A stretch of DNA of 64,000 nt from Paenibacillus donghaensis (GTDB taxonomy: Bacteria > Bacillota > Bacilli > Paenibacillales > Paenibacillaceae): the NCBI RefSeq assembly GCF_002192415.1, contig NZ_CP021780.1, positions 4,340,001-4,404,000 on the forward strand, given 5' to 3'. Made by a program: the position numbers and the translations under genes. The notes beneath the pieces are model-generated. The model did not search any database. It was not told the DNA's origin and saw nothing but the letters and a program-made list of their open reading frames with translations. Shown piece after piece: positions 16,632 through 25,965 of the stretch. Every line of letters starts with the position of its first letter. Position 1 is the stretch's first letter.

Positions 16632-17728
16632 GGGTTGTCCTCCTTCTTGAGCTGGGCCAGCACCTCTCGCACCAGCTGCTCGTCGATATCATTAACTATG
16701 CTTACGGAGCCAATAGCCTCCGGAATAATGAAGGTCATCTTGCCTTCTTTGAATTTCTTATCATGCTTCATCGCTTCCATCAGGTCATCTTCGCTATATT
16801 GCTCCGGCAATCTTATCGGCAATGACAGCGCAGTAAGCATGGAGACCGTCTCTTCATAGATGGCGCGGTCCCGCCCCAGCTTCGCAGCCAGAAGAGCTGA
16901 GCCGGCCATGCCGATCGCAATGGCTTCACCGTGCAGAAACACGCCGTAACCGCCGACAGCCTCAATCGCGTGACCGATGGTATGGCCGAGATTCAGCACG
17001 GCGCGGAGGCCATTCTCGCGTTCATCGTTGCCCACGACCTTGGCCTTGATGGAGCAGCCAAGCTCCAGCGCATACCCAAGCGCCTCCAGATCCAGAGCCA
17101 GCAGCTCCTCTGCATGCTCACGGCACCAGTAGGCGAAGACCTCATCCGTAATCAAGCCATGCTTGATGGCTTCTGCCAGACCTGAGGATACCTGGCGGGG
17201 CGGCAGGGTCAGCAGCGTATCCAGATCATAGACGACCATAGCCGGCTGGTAGAACGCGCCGATCATATTCTTGGCCAGCGGATGATTGACCGCCACCTTG
17301 CCGCCTACACTGCTGTCATGCGCCAGAATGGTCGTGGGAATCTGCATGAAGCCGATTCCCCGCATATAGGTTGCCGCGACATAACCGGCCAGATCGCCCA
17401 CGACTCCGCCGCCCAGCGCCAGTATGGCAGAATGGCGGTCAAGGCCGCCCTGGATGGCTGTTGTCATGACATCCTCGTAAACGGCAAGGGATTTGGAGGC
17501 TTCTCCTGCCGGGAAGATGTGGGTGACCACCTGGTACCCTTGCGAGCGCAGCGCTTCTTCAACCTGCGGCAGATACAGCGGGGCTACCGTGCTGTCGCTG
17601 ACCACCAGCAGCGGACTCCGCAGCGCAAACCCCGCTTCCTGGCAGTAGGCTCCGATATTCTTCAGTAGTCCACTGCCGATATGAATAGGATAGGAGCGCT
17701 CGCCCAGTTCAACCCTGATGGTGCGCAT
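16625..17728 (-). CDS. aroB: 3-dehydroquinate synthase
   Basis: The ATG at 17728 gives 367 residues beginning MRTIRVELGERSYPIHIG, the canonical N-terminus. NAD-binding GGGVVGDLAGYVAATYMRG and the metal ligands (NLGHTIGHAIE and FLHGEAIAIG) are visible. It converts DAHP to 3-dehydroquinate, the second step of the shikimate pathway. It starts one base after the aroC stop. Confidence 0.97.
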   Translation of the reverse strand: MRTIRVELGERSYPIHIGSGLLKNIGAYCQEAGFALRSPLLVVSDSTVAPLYLPQVEEALRSQGYQVVTHIFPAGEASKSLAVYEDVMTTAIQGGLDRHSAILALGGGVVGDLAGYVAATYMRGIGFMQIPTTILAHDSSVGGKVAVNHPLAKNMIGAFYQPAMVVYDLDTLLTLPPRQVSSGLAEAIKHGLITDEVFAYWCREHAEELLALDLEALGYALELGCSIKAKVVGNDERENGLRAVLNLGHTIGHAIEAVGGYGVFLHGEAIAIGMAGSALLAAKLGRDRAIYEETVSMLTALSLPIRLPEQYSEDDLMEAMKHDKKFKEGKMTFIIPEAIGSVSIVNDIDEQLVREVLAQLKKEDNPW

Positions 17729-17729
17729 C

Positions 17730-18899
17730 CTAGTAGCTCTCCAGCTGTGCCAGATAATTGTTGTAATTGGCCCGGATTTCCTCCAGCGAATCGCCGCCGA
17801 ATTTGTCCAGGAACGCCTTGGCCAGTTCCCAGGCCACAACACTCTCCAGCACTACACAAGCTGCAGGGACTGCACAGGCATCCGAACGCTCCACCTGGGC
17901 AGTGAACGGCTCCTTCGTGTCAATATCCACACTCTGCAGCGGCTTGTACAAGGTCGGAATCGGCTTCATGACCGCACGCACCACCACCGGCATTCCGTTG
18001 GTCATCCCACCCTCGAAGCCGCCCAGCCGGTTGCTAGACCGGTAGTAGCCCTTGGCCGCATCGTACATGATCTCATCATGCACCTGCGAGCCGCGCAGCT
18101 TGCCGGCTTCGAACCCGATGCCGATTTCCACACCCTTGAAGGCATTGATCGACACTACGGCACCTGCGATTGCTGCGTCCAGCTTGCGGTCAGCCTGCAC
18201 ATGGCTGCCGAGGCCAATCGGCAGGCCTTCCACGATACATTCCACGATACCGCCGATGGAGTCGCCCTCTTCCTTGATCTTGTCAATGTAGGCTTCCATT
18301 CTAAGCTCGGTCTCTTTATCTACCACCCGGACAGAGGACTGCTCGGTCTGTTCAATCAATTCATCTATCGGCAGGTTGTTGGCCGGAGCCTCAACTTCAC
18401 CGATGCGGATCACCTGACCGGCTACCTTGACGCCAAATGCGGCCAGCAGCTGTCTCGCTACGGCTCCGCAGGCGACTCGGGCTGCCGTCTCCCGCGCACT
18501 TGAGCGTTCCAGCACATTGCGCAGATCCGTATGGTTGTATTTCAATCCACCGTTCAGATCGGCATGGCCCGGACGTGGGCGGTTGACACGGCGCTTCTCT
18601 TCATCACTGCCCGGTACCGGTTCAACATTCATAATGTTCTTCCAGTGGGTCCAGTCCTTGTTCTCCACAATCAGCGCCACCGGGGCACCTGTGGTATAGC
18701 CATGGCGTACCCCCCCGACGATTTGTGCGGTATCCTTCTCGATCTGCATTCGGCGTCCGCGGCCGTAGCCCTTCTGGCGACGGTGCAGCTGGAAATTAAG
18801 TTCCTCGAAATCCAAGGTCAGATTGCTGGGCAATCCCTCAATAATGGCTGTAAGCTGGGGCCCGTGCGTTTCCCCCGCTGTTAAATAGCGTAAACTCAT
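17730..18899 (-). CDS. aroC: Chorismate synthase
   Basis: The ATG at 18899 ([13 protein letters not shown]) follows AAGGGGG and yields 389 residues. Signature motifs GETHGP, RPGHAD and RSSARET with GG(F)EGGMTNG identify an FMN-dependent chorismate synthase (called AroF in B. subtilis). It makes chorismate, the shared precursor of Trp, Tyr, Phe and, here, menaquinone. It heads the aroC-aroB-aroH-trp block, as in Bacillus. Confidence 0.97.
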   Translation of the reverse strand: MSLRYLTAGETHGPQLTAIIEGLPSNLTLDFEELNFQLHRRQKGYGRGRRMQIEKDTAQIVGGVRHGYTTGAPVALIVENKDWTHWKNIMNVEPVPGSDEEKRRVNRPRPGHADLNGGLKYNHTDLRNVLERSSARETAARVACGAVARQLLAAFGVKVAGQVIRIGEVEAPANNLPIDELIEQTEQSSVRVVDKETELRMEAYIDKIKEEGDSIGGIVECIVEGLPIGLGSHVQADRKLDAAIAGAVVSINAFKGVEIGIGFEAGKLRGSQVHDEIMYDAAKGYYRSSNRLGGFEGGMTNGMPVVVRAVMKPIPTLYKPLQSVDIDTKEPFTAQVERSDACAVPAACVVLESVVAWELAKAFLDKFGGDSLEEIRANYNNYLAQLESY

Positions 18900-19031
18900 G
18901 CTGCGTTCCCCCTTCACACTTTTAAACTGTAAACCGCTAAAATCCTAATGATCTTTGCTCATTATAGTATAGGCCATCCGCTTTGACAAGAAACGACTGC
19001 TTCAGAGATGTGATGTAATCCCGCCTAAGGA

Positions 19032-19073
19032 AACAGCGCCGCCGTTACTCCATAGAGCATCGGCGGCGCTGTT
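19032..19073 (-). terminator. Hairpin after cheR, possible terminator
   Basis: AACAGCGCCGCCG pairs perfectly with CGGCGGCGCTGTT across a 16-base loop that itself contains a CTC/GAG pair. The downstream T-tract is weak (TTTCC), so termination efficiency is uncertain. Confidence 0.5.
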
Positions 19074-19150
19074 GAATGAAACCTATAAGACCAAGACCAA
19101 TCCTAAACAGGCTGATGTATTTCCACAGGTTACCACACGCAAAACTCCGG

Positions 19151-19954
19151 TTACTTCTTGCGGTAGAAGAAGGTTTCCGTCGATTCCAGCCCGTATTGGG
19201 CCGGTGTGAAGATCTGCTCCGTGCTGCCCACGAACAGATATCCCCCCGGCCGCAGACTGGCAGAGAACTTGTGGTAGAGCAGATTCTTGGCCTCTTCCGT
19301 GAAATAGATCATCACATTGCGGCAGATAATGAGATCGAAGCCCGTATCGAATTTATCGAGCAGCAGGTTCTGCTTACGGAAATCGATATTTTTCTTAAGT
19401 GTATCGCTGACCTTGAATACAGGTCCTTCCGGCTTGAAATACCGAGCCGCTACATCTTTCGGCACATCCTTAAGGGAACGCTCCAGATATAGGGCTTGCT
19501 TAGCCTTGGACAACGCTCCGTCATCGATATCTGTAGCCAGGATTCCGGTCTGGGCCAAAGAATCCTTGTCTGCCATGATCATTGCCAGTGTATAAGGCTC
19601 CTCACCGGTGGAGCAAGCGGCGCTCCACAACTTCAATCTGCGGTTGCCGTGCTGCAGCTCAGGCAGAATCACATCGCGCAGCACCTCCCAGCGGTTCGGA
19701 TTCCGCCAGAACTCCGACACATTAATCGTCATCCGGTCCAGAAATTCATAGAACAGCGCCTTGTCCTTCATCATGGCCGCAAAAAACTCACGAAAGGTCT
19801 GATAGCCGTTCTTCATTCTCAAGGTAGTCAGGCGACGCTTCATCTGCGCTTCCTTATACTGGGCCAGATCAATTCCTGTGCTTTGCTTGACATTCTGAAT
19901 AAAACCGATGTAATCCGGGTCAGCAACCCCTATTGCTTCTTCACGTTCAGACAT
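19151..19954 (-). CDS. cheR: CheR-type protein-glutamate O-methyltransferase
   Basis: A 267-residue SAM-dependent methyltransferase with the CheR arrangement: an N-terminal helical domain (residues about 12-80), then LWSAACSTGEEPYTLAM as the SAM-binding motif, ATDIDDGAL, and FDLIICRNVMIYF. It methylates glutamates of chemoreceptors. Its position after ndk and hepT, away from che genes, is the conserved Bacillus order. A chemoreceptor gene lies 30 kb away in the window. GGAGG precedes the ATG. Confidence 0.94.
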   Translation of the reverse strand: MSEREEAIGVADPDYIGFIQNVKQSTGIDLAQYKEAQMKRRLTTLRMKNGYQTFREFFAAMMKDKALFYEFLDRMTINVSEFWRNPNRWEVLRDVILPELQHGNRRLKLWSAACSTGEEPYTLAMIMADKDSLAQTGILATDIDDGALSKAKQALYLERSLKDVPKDVAARYFKPEGPVFKVSDTLKKNIDFRKQNLLLDKFDTGFDLIICRNVMIYFTEEAKNLLYHKFSASLRPGGYLFVGSTEQIFTPAQYGLESTETFFYRKK

Positions 19955-19983
19955 TGTTTGCCCCCTGCCTCCCGCCCGGCTCT

Positions 19984-20427
19984 TTATGTCCAGGCTGCGA
20001 TGTCTTTGTTATATACAGCCAGTTCATCCGGCGCAAAGAAATTGGCGATTTCTCTTTCCGCACTTTGCGGAGAGTCTGAACCGTGGATCAGATTAAGCGG
20101 CGTATGACTGGCGAAATCGCCGCGGATGGTACCCGGCAGAGCTTCACTTACTTGGGTCTTGCCGATCGCCATGCGGGATAAGGCTACCACATTGTCGCCT
20201 TCCCATACCATCGCAAACACCGGTCCTGAGGTAATGAAGGCTACCAGCTCCGGGAAGAAATCCTTGCCTTCATGCTCGGCATAATGCCGCTTGGCCTGCT
20301 CCTGCGTCACGGTGATCAGCTTGCCGGCAACCAGCTTGAAGCCCTTCTCCTCGAAACGGGTGATAATCCGCCCGATTAATCCGCGCTGCACTCCGTCCGG
20401 TTTGACCATCAGATAAGTCTGTTCCAT
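19984..20427 (-). CDS. ndk: Nucleoside diphosphate kinase
   Basis: The ATG at 20427 ([16 protein letters not shown]) is chosen because NDKs start with this strand; it is preceded by GGAGAG. The 147-residue protein shows [11 protein letters not shown], the NxxH active-site segment NLIHGSDS with the phosphorylated His, and the GTIRGDF motif. It equilibrates nucleoside triphosphate pools. Confidence 0.97.
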   Translation of the reverse strand: MEQTYLMVKPDGVQRGLIGRIITRFEEKGFKLVAGKLITVTQEQAKRHYAEHEGKDFFPELVAFITSGPVFAMVWEGDNVVALSRMAIGKTQVSEALPGTIRGDFASHTPLNLIHGSDSPQSAEREIANFFAPDELAVYNKDIAAWT

Positions 20428-20532
20428 AGAACCACTCTCCATTTTCTCTTAAGAATGATAGTTTTTGTAGGTATCTTAACAGAAACATCGCCATCTGTGA
20501 ATTTTAATATTGCGGGTCTGCCGGGAGAAATC

Positions 20533-21501
20533 TTAATAAGCCCGTCCTGTTACGAAAAAAGCGATATCGCGCAGGCTGCGTTTCGTCTTGTTGCTTGGCA
20601 ACTGGTCGAGAGAAGCAAGGGCTTTGGCGATATAGCGCGCAGCCAGCTCCTCGGAACGCCGGATGCCGTCTCCGCTGAGAATCAAGTCAATAGCTCTTCC
20701 TACGCCGAGACGCTCCTCGCGGATGCCCTCAATCTCCTCCAGCAGCGGTGCGCGGAGTCTTGCGTCCTGCAGGCTGTAGATCACGGGCAACGTGATGTTG
20801 CCCTGACGCATATCGCTGCCCGGCGGCTTGCCGATCTGCTTCTCCGTTCCGGACAGATCCAGCAGATCGTCGCGGATCTGAAAAGCCATGCCCACGTTAT
20901 AGCCATAGTTATAGAGCAGCCTTGCCGACTCAGCGTCCGCATCGGCGGCGAGCGCGCCCAGCTGGCAGCTGACGGCAATCAGCAGCGCCGTCTTGCGGCG
21001 AATCCGCCGCAGATAATGGCGCACACTCTGCTCGCTGTTGAAGAAATCACGAATCTGCTCCATTTCGCCGATGGACATCTCCACCATCGCCTTGGACAGA
21101 ATCTGGTGAATGCGCGGATTCTTCAACTCTGTAGTCATCACCAGCGCTTTGGCATAGATGTAGTCCCCGGTATACATCGCAATTCTGTTGCCCCATTTGG
21201 CCTTGACAGTCAGTTCACCGCGCCGCAGCTCAGCATCGTCGATCACATCGTCATGGACCAGGGAAGCGCTGTGAATCAGCTCCAGCGGCACGGCTACCCG
21301 CTTCAACTTCTCCAGATCGTAGTGGCCGAACTTGCCGCCCATCAGCACAAATACCGGACGCAGGCGTTTGCCCCCGGCCTTCAGCAGATGCATGGAGGTT
21401 TCGGTCAGCAGTTCGTCGTCGCCCTGTACGCTTCGGTACAGCTCCTTCTCAATCTGATCCATATCTTTATTCAGCAATCCGAATAGTTGCAGTCGTTTCA
21501 T
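20533..21501 (-). CDS. hepT: Heptaprenyl diphosphate synthase component 2
   Basis: The ATG at 21501 overlaps the mqnA stop as ATGA and gives 322 residues. The two aspartate-rich prenyltransferase motifs are HDDVIDD and RDDLLD; GGKRLRP binds the diphosphate. Together with HepS it elongates FPP to heptaprenyl diphosphate, the menaquinone side chain. It ends the hepS-menG-ubiA-ubiX-mqnA-hepT run. Confidence 0.95.
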   Translation of the reverse strand: MKRLQLFGLLNKDMDQIEKELYRSVQGDDELLTETSMHLLKAGGKRLRPVFVLMGGKFGHYDLEKLKRVAVPLELIHSASLVHDDVIDDAELRRGELTVKAKWGNRIAMYTGDYIYAKALVMTTELKNPRIHQILSKAMVEMSIGEMEQIRDFFNSEQSVRHYLRRIRRKTALLIAVSCQLGALAADADAESARLLYNYGYNVGMAFQIRDDLLDLSGTEKQIGKPPGSDMRQGNITLPVIYSLQDARLRAPLLEEIEGIREERLGVGRAIDLILSGDGIRRSEELAARYIAKALASLDQLPSNKTKRSLRDIAFFVTGRAY

Positions 21502-22358
21502 TCCTTCACCCGTGTCAGCAGGCTGTCGCTCCAAAGCTCCATCTTCACTTCCTGCTGCAGCAGGCCCATCTCATAAGCATGGCGGAAATAGAGGTTCAGA
21601 CCTTCCTGCTGCCTTTCTCCAAAATCATAACATAAATTATGAAAATACCCGTCCCAGTAAGCCGCGGTTCCACCAATTTCGCTGCAGGCTTCACGGACAA
21701 TAGGCTGCAGATGGTTAAGCCCGCTCCGCTTGCTCTTAAGAAAAGCTCCGGCAATTTCGGCAATCGCCTCAGGCTTCTCCCTGGCCGCATCCCGGTTCAC
21801 CGCCCAGACTGCGAAGGTCATCGAAAGACCTGTCCATGATTTCCATAATGCTCCCAGATCCGTGACAATATACCCCTGAGGGTCCCAGGAAGCCCGGATC
21901 GCCTGGTCCCCAATCAGCAGGCAGGCATCGCTGCCGCTCATCATCTGTTCCAGATCAGGCGCGGCCACCTGATACTCAGGCATTACGCCCAAAGCCCTCT
22001 CCATAAGTATCTTCAACAGGTTCACTGAGGTAGCAGATGTATTAGTAACGGCAATCTCAGCCTGGTTCAGTTGCTCCGCAGGTACACGCGAGAACAGTAG
22101 AATCGATCCGACCGGACCGTCCGCACTGACCGACAGATCGGGCAGCAGCAGCAAGCGGTCACTGGCTTCGGCATAAGCAAAGGAGGACAATGCGCCCACA
22201 TGGATCGTCCCCTCGCTCATCCCCCGATTAAGAATGGCAGGCACTTCACTCACCATTTCCGCCGGAGAGCCTAAGGCAGAAGGATGAAAATTGTGAAATA
22301 CCGGCCATGAATTGGTGTAGCTGATCTTGCCGATGATGGTATGGTCACTTACGCCCAT
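21498..22358 (-). CDS. mqnA: Menaquinone biosynthesis protein, chorismate dehydratase (MqnA family)
   Basis: A 286-residue protein of the MqnA/MqnD periplasmic-binding-protein-like fold, with GKISYTNSWPVF at the N-terminus, VGALSSFAYAE, and LLIGDQAI. MqnA forms 3-[(1-carboxyvinyl)oxy]benzoate from chorismate, the first step of the futalosine route. Its position among prenyl- and methyltransferase genes of menaquinone synthesis supports the call. The other mqn genes are not in the window, so the complete route is inferred. Confidence 0.88.
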   Translation of the reverse strand: MGVSDHTIIGKISYTNSWPVFHNFHPSALGSPAEMVSEVPAILNRGMSEGTIHVGALSSFAYAEASDRLLLLPDLSVSADGPVGSILLFSRVPAEQLNQAEIAVTNTSATSVNLLKILMERALGVMPEYQVAAPDLEQMMSGSDACLLIGDQAIRASWDPQGYIVTDLGALWKSWTGLSMTFAVWAVNRDAAREKPEAIAEIAGAFLKSKRSGLNHLQPIVREACSEIGGTAAYWDGYFHNLCYDFGERQQEGLNLYFRHAYEMGLLQQEVKMELWSDSLLTRVKE

Positions 22359-22361
22359 TCC

Positions 22362-22961
22362 TTATTCCCCCCATCTGCGAAATAAAGTATGTTCGATATT
22401 GAAGCTGTCCAGCACCTTGCCCACCATGAAATCGATCAGATCCTCCATGCTCTGCGGGCCGAAATAAAAGGCTGGCATGGCCGGAATCATCCTTACGCCA
22501 AGGCGGGACAGCTTCAGCATATTCTCCAGGTGGATCGCATGCAGCGGAGTCTCACGGGGAACCAGCACCAGCGGGCGGCCTTCCTTCAGCATCACATCCG
22601 CCGCCCGGGTCATCAGGTTGTCCGAGCTGCCGCTGGCGATAGCTGACAAGGTTCCCATTGAACAAGGCATGATGATCATACCCTCCACCCGGAAAGATCC
22701 GCTGGCGATCGAAGCGCCTATATCGGCTACAGGGTGATAGAGCAGCTTGCCGGGGTAACCGCCAAAACGCTCCTGCAGAAACTCTTCCCTGGATGTCACA
22801 TTCAGGCCCATTTCTTCCTTGCAGACACGCCAGCCTGCGTTGCTGACCACCAGATGAACGGTGTATCCCAGTGAGAGCAGACTTTCTATCAGGCGGAAGC
22901 CATAGACTGCTCCGCTCGCCCCAGTGATTCCCACCACATAGCTTTTTGGATTAGGAGTCAT
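22362..22961 (-). CDS. ubiX: Flavin prenyltransferase, UbiX family
   Basis: A 199-residue flavoprotein with GITGASGAVYG at the N-terminus, MPCSMGTLSAIASG and LVPRETPLHAIHLENML, all UbiX signatures. UbiX enzymes make the prenylated FMN cofactor for UbiD-type decarboxylases; in futalosine-pathway organisms this supports the decarboxylation of the naphthoate intermediate. It overlaps the preceding prenyltransferase gene as ATGA. Confidence 0.92.
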   Translation of the reverse strand: MTPNPKSYVVGITGASGAVYGFRLIESLLSLGYTVHLVVSNAGWRVCKEEMGLNVTSREEFLQERFGGYPGKLLYHPVADIGASIASGSFRVEGMIIMPCSMGTLSAIASGSSDNLMTRAADVMLKEGRPLVLVPRETPLHAIHLENMLKLSRLGVRMIPAMPAFYFGPQSMEDLIDFMVGKVLDSFNIEHTLFRRWGE

Positions 22962-23833
22962 TTATAGAACTGCACCACCAGATCAAGCAGAGTAAATGAG
23001 AAGACCACAATGCTGAGTACACCGTTCATGGTGAAGAAGGCAGTCTGCAGGCGACTCAAATCATTGGGTGATACAATATGGTGCTCATAGAACAGTATAA
23101 TGTAAGCAATTACCATTCCGATCACATAAAGCCAGCTTAAATCTGTAATAAAGAGCAGGGATATGAAACCAATCCCCGTCAACACATGACATACACGGGC
23201 AATTCCCAGTGCGCGAGCCACACCGAAACGTACCGGGATAGAATGCAGTCTTTCCCTCTTGTCGAACTCAACATCCTGGCAGGAATAAATAATATCGAAG
23301 CCGGCGGTCCAGAACACAATGGTGAAATAGAAGATCATCGCCGTCCAGTCAATCGTTCCGGTTACCGCGACCCAGCCGCCCAGCGGGGCGAGCGCAATCG
23401 TCAGCCCGAGAATAATATGACAGGCCCAGGTGAAGCGTTTGGTGAAGGAATAGAAGACCAGCAGGAATACCGCTATAGGCAGCAGCTTAGCCGATAAGGG
23501 GTTCAGCTTGAACGCGGCCCAGAACAGCAGGAAGAAGGATATGCCGATAAAAATAACTACCTCTCCGACCTTCAGCAGCCCGGCGGGAATCGCTCTTCCC
23601 GAGGTGCGCGGGTTCTTGGCGTCGCTGATCCGGTCAATCAGCCGGTTCAAGCCCATCGCTGCGCTTCTTGCGCCAAACATGGCGATGACGATCCAGCCGA
23701 TCTTGCCCCAGGAGGGCAGGGAGCCGAACATGACCACCGAACCCAGCAGGGCGCCCATGAACGCGAACGGTAAAGCAAATACGGTATGCTCAAACTTGAT
23801 CATTTGCAAAAAAATGCCGATTTTCTTAAACAT
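22958..23833 (-). CDS. UbiA-family prenyltransferase of menaquinone synthesis (MqnP-like)
   Basis: The ATG at 23833 follows AAGGAG and gives 291 residues with about eight hydrophobic helices. The first Asp-rich site is NRLIDRISDAKNPRTSGRAIP (two motifs split here), and the second is DIIYSCQDVEFDKRERLHSIP in outline. It attaches the heptaprenyl chain to the aromatic ring. It overlaps menG by 8 bases. MenA-type activity on the classical intermediate is an alternative, but the mqnA neighbour favours the futalosine substrate. Confidence 0.9.
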   Translation of the reverse strand: MFKKIGIFLQMIKFEHTVFALPFAFMGALLGSVVMFGSLPSWGKIGWIVIAMFGARSAAMGLNRLIDRISDAKNPRTSGRAIPAGLLKVGEVVIFIGISFFLLFWAAFKLNPLSAKLLPIAVFLLVFYSFTKRFTWACHIILGLTIALAPLGGWVAVTGTIDWTAMIFYFTIVFWTAGFDIIYSCQDVEFDKRERLHSIPVRFGVARALGIARVCHVLTGIGFISLLFITDLSWLYVIGMVIAYIILFYEHHIVSPNDLSRLQTAFFTMNGVLSIVVFSFTLLDLVVQFYK

Positions 23834-24581
23834 CAGAGTTCTCCTTGAGCCCAATATGTAATGCCGCGATGCCTCCGGTCAAGGGATAGGACTCCACGCT
23901 CTTTAGTCCGGTTTCACGGAATATAGCAGCGAGCTGCTCGCGGTCGGGAAATACCGCCAGCGATTCCGGCAGCCATTTGTACTGCTCGTAACGCTTCGCG
24001 AACAATTTGCCCATTAGCGGCAGCACCCGCTGGAAATAGAAATAATAGATCCCCTTGAAGGGTTGTTTCATGGGTTTAGACAGCTCCAGGCAAACCACCA
24101 TTCCACCCGGCTTAACCACCCGTTTCATTTCGCGGAGCACCTGCTCCAGGTCAGGCACATTGCGCAGACCGAATCCGATCGTGGCATAGTCGAAGGAGTG
24201 ATCTCCGAACGGCAGCGCCATCGCGTTGCCCTGCACCAGCGAAATCCGGTCCTGCAGCTGGCGCTCCTCCACTTTGCGGCGGCCTACCTCCAGCATCCCT
24301 GCGCTGAAATCAATCCCCATTACTTCGCCAGACTTGCTGGCTTCTGCAAGGGCAATGCTCCAATCGCAGGTGCCACAGCATAAATCAACAGCGGAATCGC
24401 CTTGTTTTATGGCCATTTTGCGCATAGCGAACTTGCGCCAGGACTTATGTCGGCGGAAGCTCAGAATATCATTCATCAGATCATATTTGCCGGCAATGCT
24501 CTCGAACACTGAATGCACAAACTGTTCTTTGGGCTTGCCGGAATGTTCAGGGACAGGTCTGCTGCCTTGGTCCATAGTCAT
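23826..24581 (-). CDS. menG: Demethylmenaquinone methyltransferase
   Basis: A 251-residue UbiE/MenG-type class I methyltransferase. VDLCCGTCDWSIALAE is the SAM-binding motif, with GIDFSAGML, and DYATIGFGLRNVPD is the conserved UbiE/COQ5 signature. It performs the last step of menaquinone synthesis. GGAGGGG precedes the ATG, which lies 3 bases after hepS. Confidence 0.95.
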   Translation of the reverse strand: MTMDQGSRPVPEHSGKPKEQFVHSVFESIAGKYDLMNDILSFRRHKSWRKFAMRKMAIKQGDSAVDLCCGTCDWSIALAEASKSGEVMGIDFSAGMLEVGRRKVEERQLQDRISLVQGNAMALPFGDHSFDYATIGFGLRNVPDLEQVLREMKRVVKPGGMVVCLELSKPMKQPFKGIYYFYFQRVLPLMGKLFAKRYEQYKWLPESLAVFPDREQLAAIFRETGLKSVESYPLTGGIAALHIGLKENSDV

Positions 24582-24584
24582 TAA

Positions 24585-25451
24585 TTACCCCTCCAGTGCT
24601 GCGTTTGCGGATCTATTCTGCAGGAGGAAGCGGTCAAGCAAAACGCTAAGCTCACTGGCCAGATTCTCGTCGTTCATTCCCTGCAGCAGTCCCTGTATGG
24701 ACTGGACGGAGCGGTGAAGCTTGTCTTTCAGCAGGGAGTCACATTTATATTTCAGCTTCAGCTTGTTCCATTCCTTCAGATCAAAGCTCCGGCTGCGCAA
24801 TAGCTCCCGCTCCTCCGGTGCTGCTGTCTCCAGCAGCCACAGGTAGATGAAGCCGTCTACCGCATCCGGCAGGCCGCAGCTGCGCCGCTGTTCCAGCAGC
24901 AGGGTCTCATACTGGCTGACCTCAGCCAGCAGCCGCTCCCACTGCTCCAGCAGCCGAGCTTCAATCAGCGGAGTAAAAGAAAGGAACAGCTTCATATTGA
25001 GCTGTACCATATGCCGCAAATATTGATCCGCCGAGAGCAGCATGTCCTTCAGCTTGACATACAGATTGGCCTTCAGCACGTTGAAATCAGCAATGGCTGT
25101 GCTGAGAATGCCTACCATCTCGATCTGGCCGCTCTTCGCCAGCAGATGGTAGAACCAGCTGCTGAAATAGTCGCCGGCTAGCACCTTCAGCTGGCGCGAG
25201 CGCATCGGGTCCTTGCCCGGCTCATGGTCCGGACGGTCAATCACCTCGTGCGTGTCCAGCCCCAGCTGCACAAGTGAGGTGACAAGGGTGAACAGTTCTC
25301 CGCTCTGGAGGCCGGCAGCTGATCCGCCGGCAAGGAAAATATATAACAAATGACCGCGACCATCTGAAATCGGCGGCAATTCCGTATGCCGCTGAATCAT
25401 GTCGTAGTCGGTATAAGGTTTAGCGAGTTGCGGTATGCGGTACGGTTTCAT
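24585..25451 (-). CDS. hepS: Heptaprenyl diphosphate synthase component 1
   Basis: The ATG at 25451 is preceded by GGAGG at 5 bases; an ATG at 25475 has no ribosome binding site. The 288-residue, helix-rich protein lacks the Asp-rich motifs, as expected of HepS, the small regulatory component of the two-subunit synthase with HepT. Identification rests on the family pattern (LLYIFLAGGSAAGLQSGELFTL, ADFNVLKANLY) and on the hepS-menG-hepT order. Confidence 0.85.
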   Translation of the reverse strand: MKPYRIPQLAKPYTDYDMIQRHTELPPISDGRGHLLYIFLAGGSAAGLQSGELFTLVTSLVQLGLDTHEVIDRPDHEPGKDPMRSRQLKVLAGDYFSSWFYHLLAKSGQIEMVGILSTAIADFNVLKANLYVKLKDMLLSADQYLRHMVQLNMKLFLSFTPLIEARLLEQWERLLAEVSQYETLLLEQRRSCGLPDAVDGFIYLWLLETAAPEERELLRSRSFDLKEWNKLKLKYKCDSLLKDKLHRSVQSIQGLLQGMNDENLASELSVLLDRFLLQNRSANAALEG

Positions 25452-25507
25452 TTCAGCCTCCGAAGCCATTGACATTGAGAAAAATCACTTTGTTCACAAT
25501 CTTGTCT

Positions 25508-25516
25508 ATTATATCA
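25508..25516 (-). promoter_or_regulatory. Extended -10 promoter upstream of hepS
   Basis: TGATATAAT on the minus strand, an extended -10, about 57 bases upstream of the hepS ATG. The -35 region is poor. Confidence 0.5.
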
Positions 25517-25570
25517 CATGTTTTTTGGTCACGCACGAACGGCCAGTGCGATGTTCAAGCCTCATTTATT

Positions 25571-25598
25571 TTGAAAAAAGCAGGCTCAGCCTGCTTTT
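25571..25598 (-). terminator. Rho-independent terminator of mtrB
   Basis: AAAAGCAGGC-TGA-GCCTGCTTTT then a further T-run on the minus strand, starting at the mtrB stop codon. Confidence 0.85.
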
Positions 25599-25846
25599 CA
25601 GCTTTCACTTTCCAGTTGTCCGTGCTTGCTCCATATTTCGGCCTTGCCGCGGATTTTCATGGCTGAGGTATGATCGGTAAACTGGGCAATCAGCACCTCG
25701 CCCTTATCCAGCTTCTCGGTATGATGAAACCGTGTATCCAGGCCTCTGGTCAGGCCAATAACCTGCACGCCGTTCTCCTTGGCCTTAACTACAATATAAT
25801 CACTGCCTGTAGGCAATGGGTTGCCGCCGTTATTGTTCTCCGTCAT
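25598..25846 (-). CDS. mtrB: Tryptophan RNA-binding attenuation protein TRAP
   Basis: The ATG at 25846 follows GAGGAGG at 8 bases and gives 82 residues. The core [16 protein letters not shown] and [19 protein letters not shown] is nearly that of B. subtilis TRAP, including the residues that hold tryptophan and the KKR-type RNA-contact positions (Lys in DKGE, Lys/Arg in MKIRGKA). TRAP forms an 11-membered ring that binds NAG repeats. The matching 11-triplet site lies in front of trpE. Unlike Bacillus, folE is not next to it, and the gene sits between two terminators. Confidence 0.96.
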   Translation of the reverse strand: MTENNNGGNPLPTGSDYIVVKAKENGVQVIGLTRGLDTRFHHTEKLDKGEVLIAQFTDHTSAMKIRGKAEIWSKHGQLESES

Positions 25847-25893
25847 CTCAGGAACCTCCTCTGGAATCTGTTTGGGACTGTCCACCATCCTGC

Positions 25894-25926
25894 AAAAACA
25901 AATGCCGCCTGGGAGGGCGGCATTTG
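25894..25926 (-). terminator. Rho-independent terminator between hup and mtrB
   Basis: CAAATGCCGCC pairs with GGCGGCATTTG, followed by TTTTT on the minus strand. Only 47 bases separate it from the mtrB start. Confidence 0.85.
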
Positions 25927-25965
25927 TGGTTTACTAAAGACTATGGGATAGATATGTAGAAATCT

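Noticed and set aside
20455..21486. Long plus-strand frame of 343 codons opposite hepT
   Set aside because: It is antisense to a clear prenyltransferase, has no ribosome binding site and no recognisable motif.
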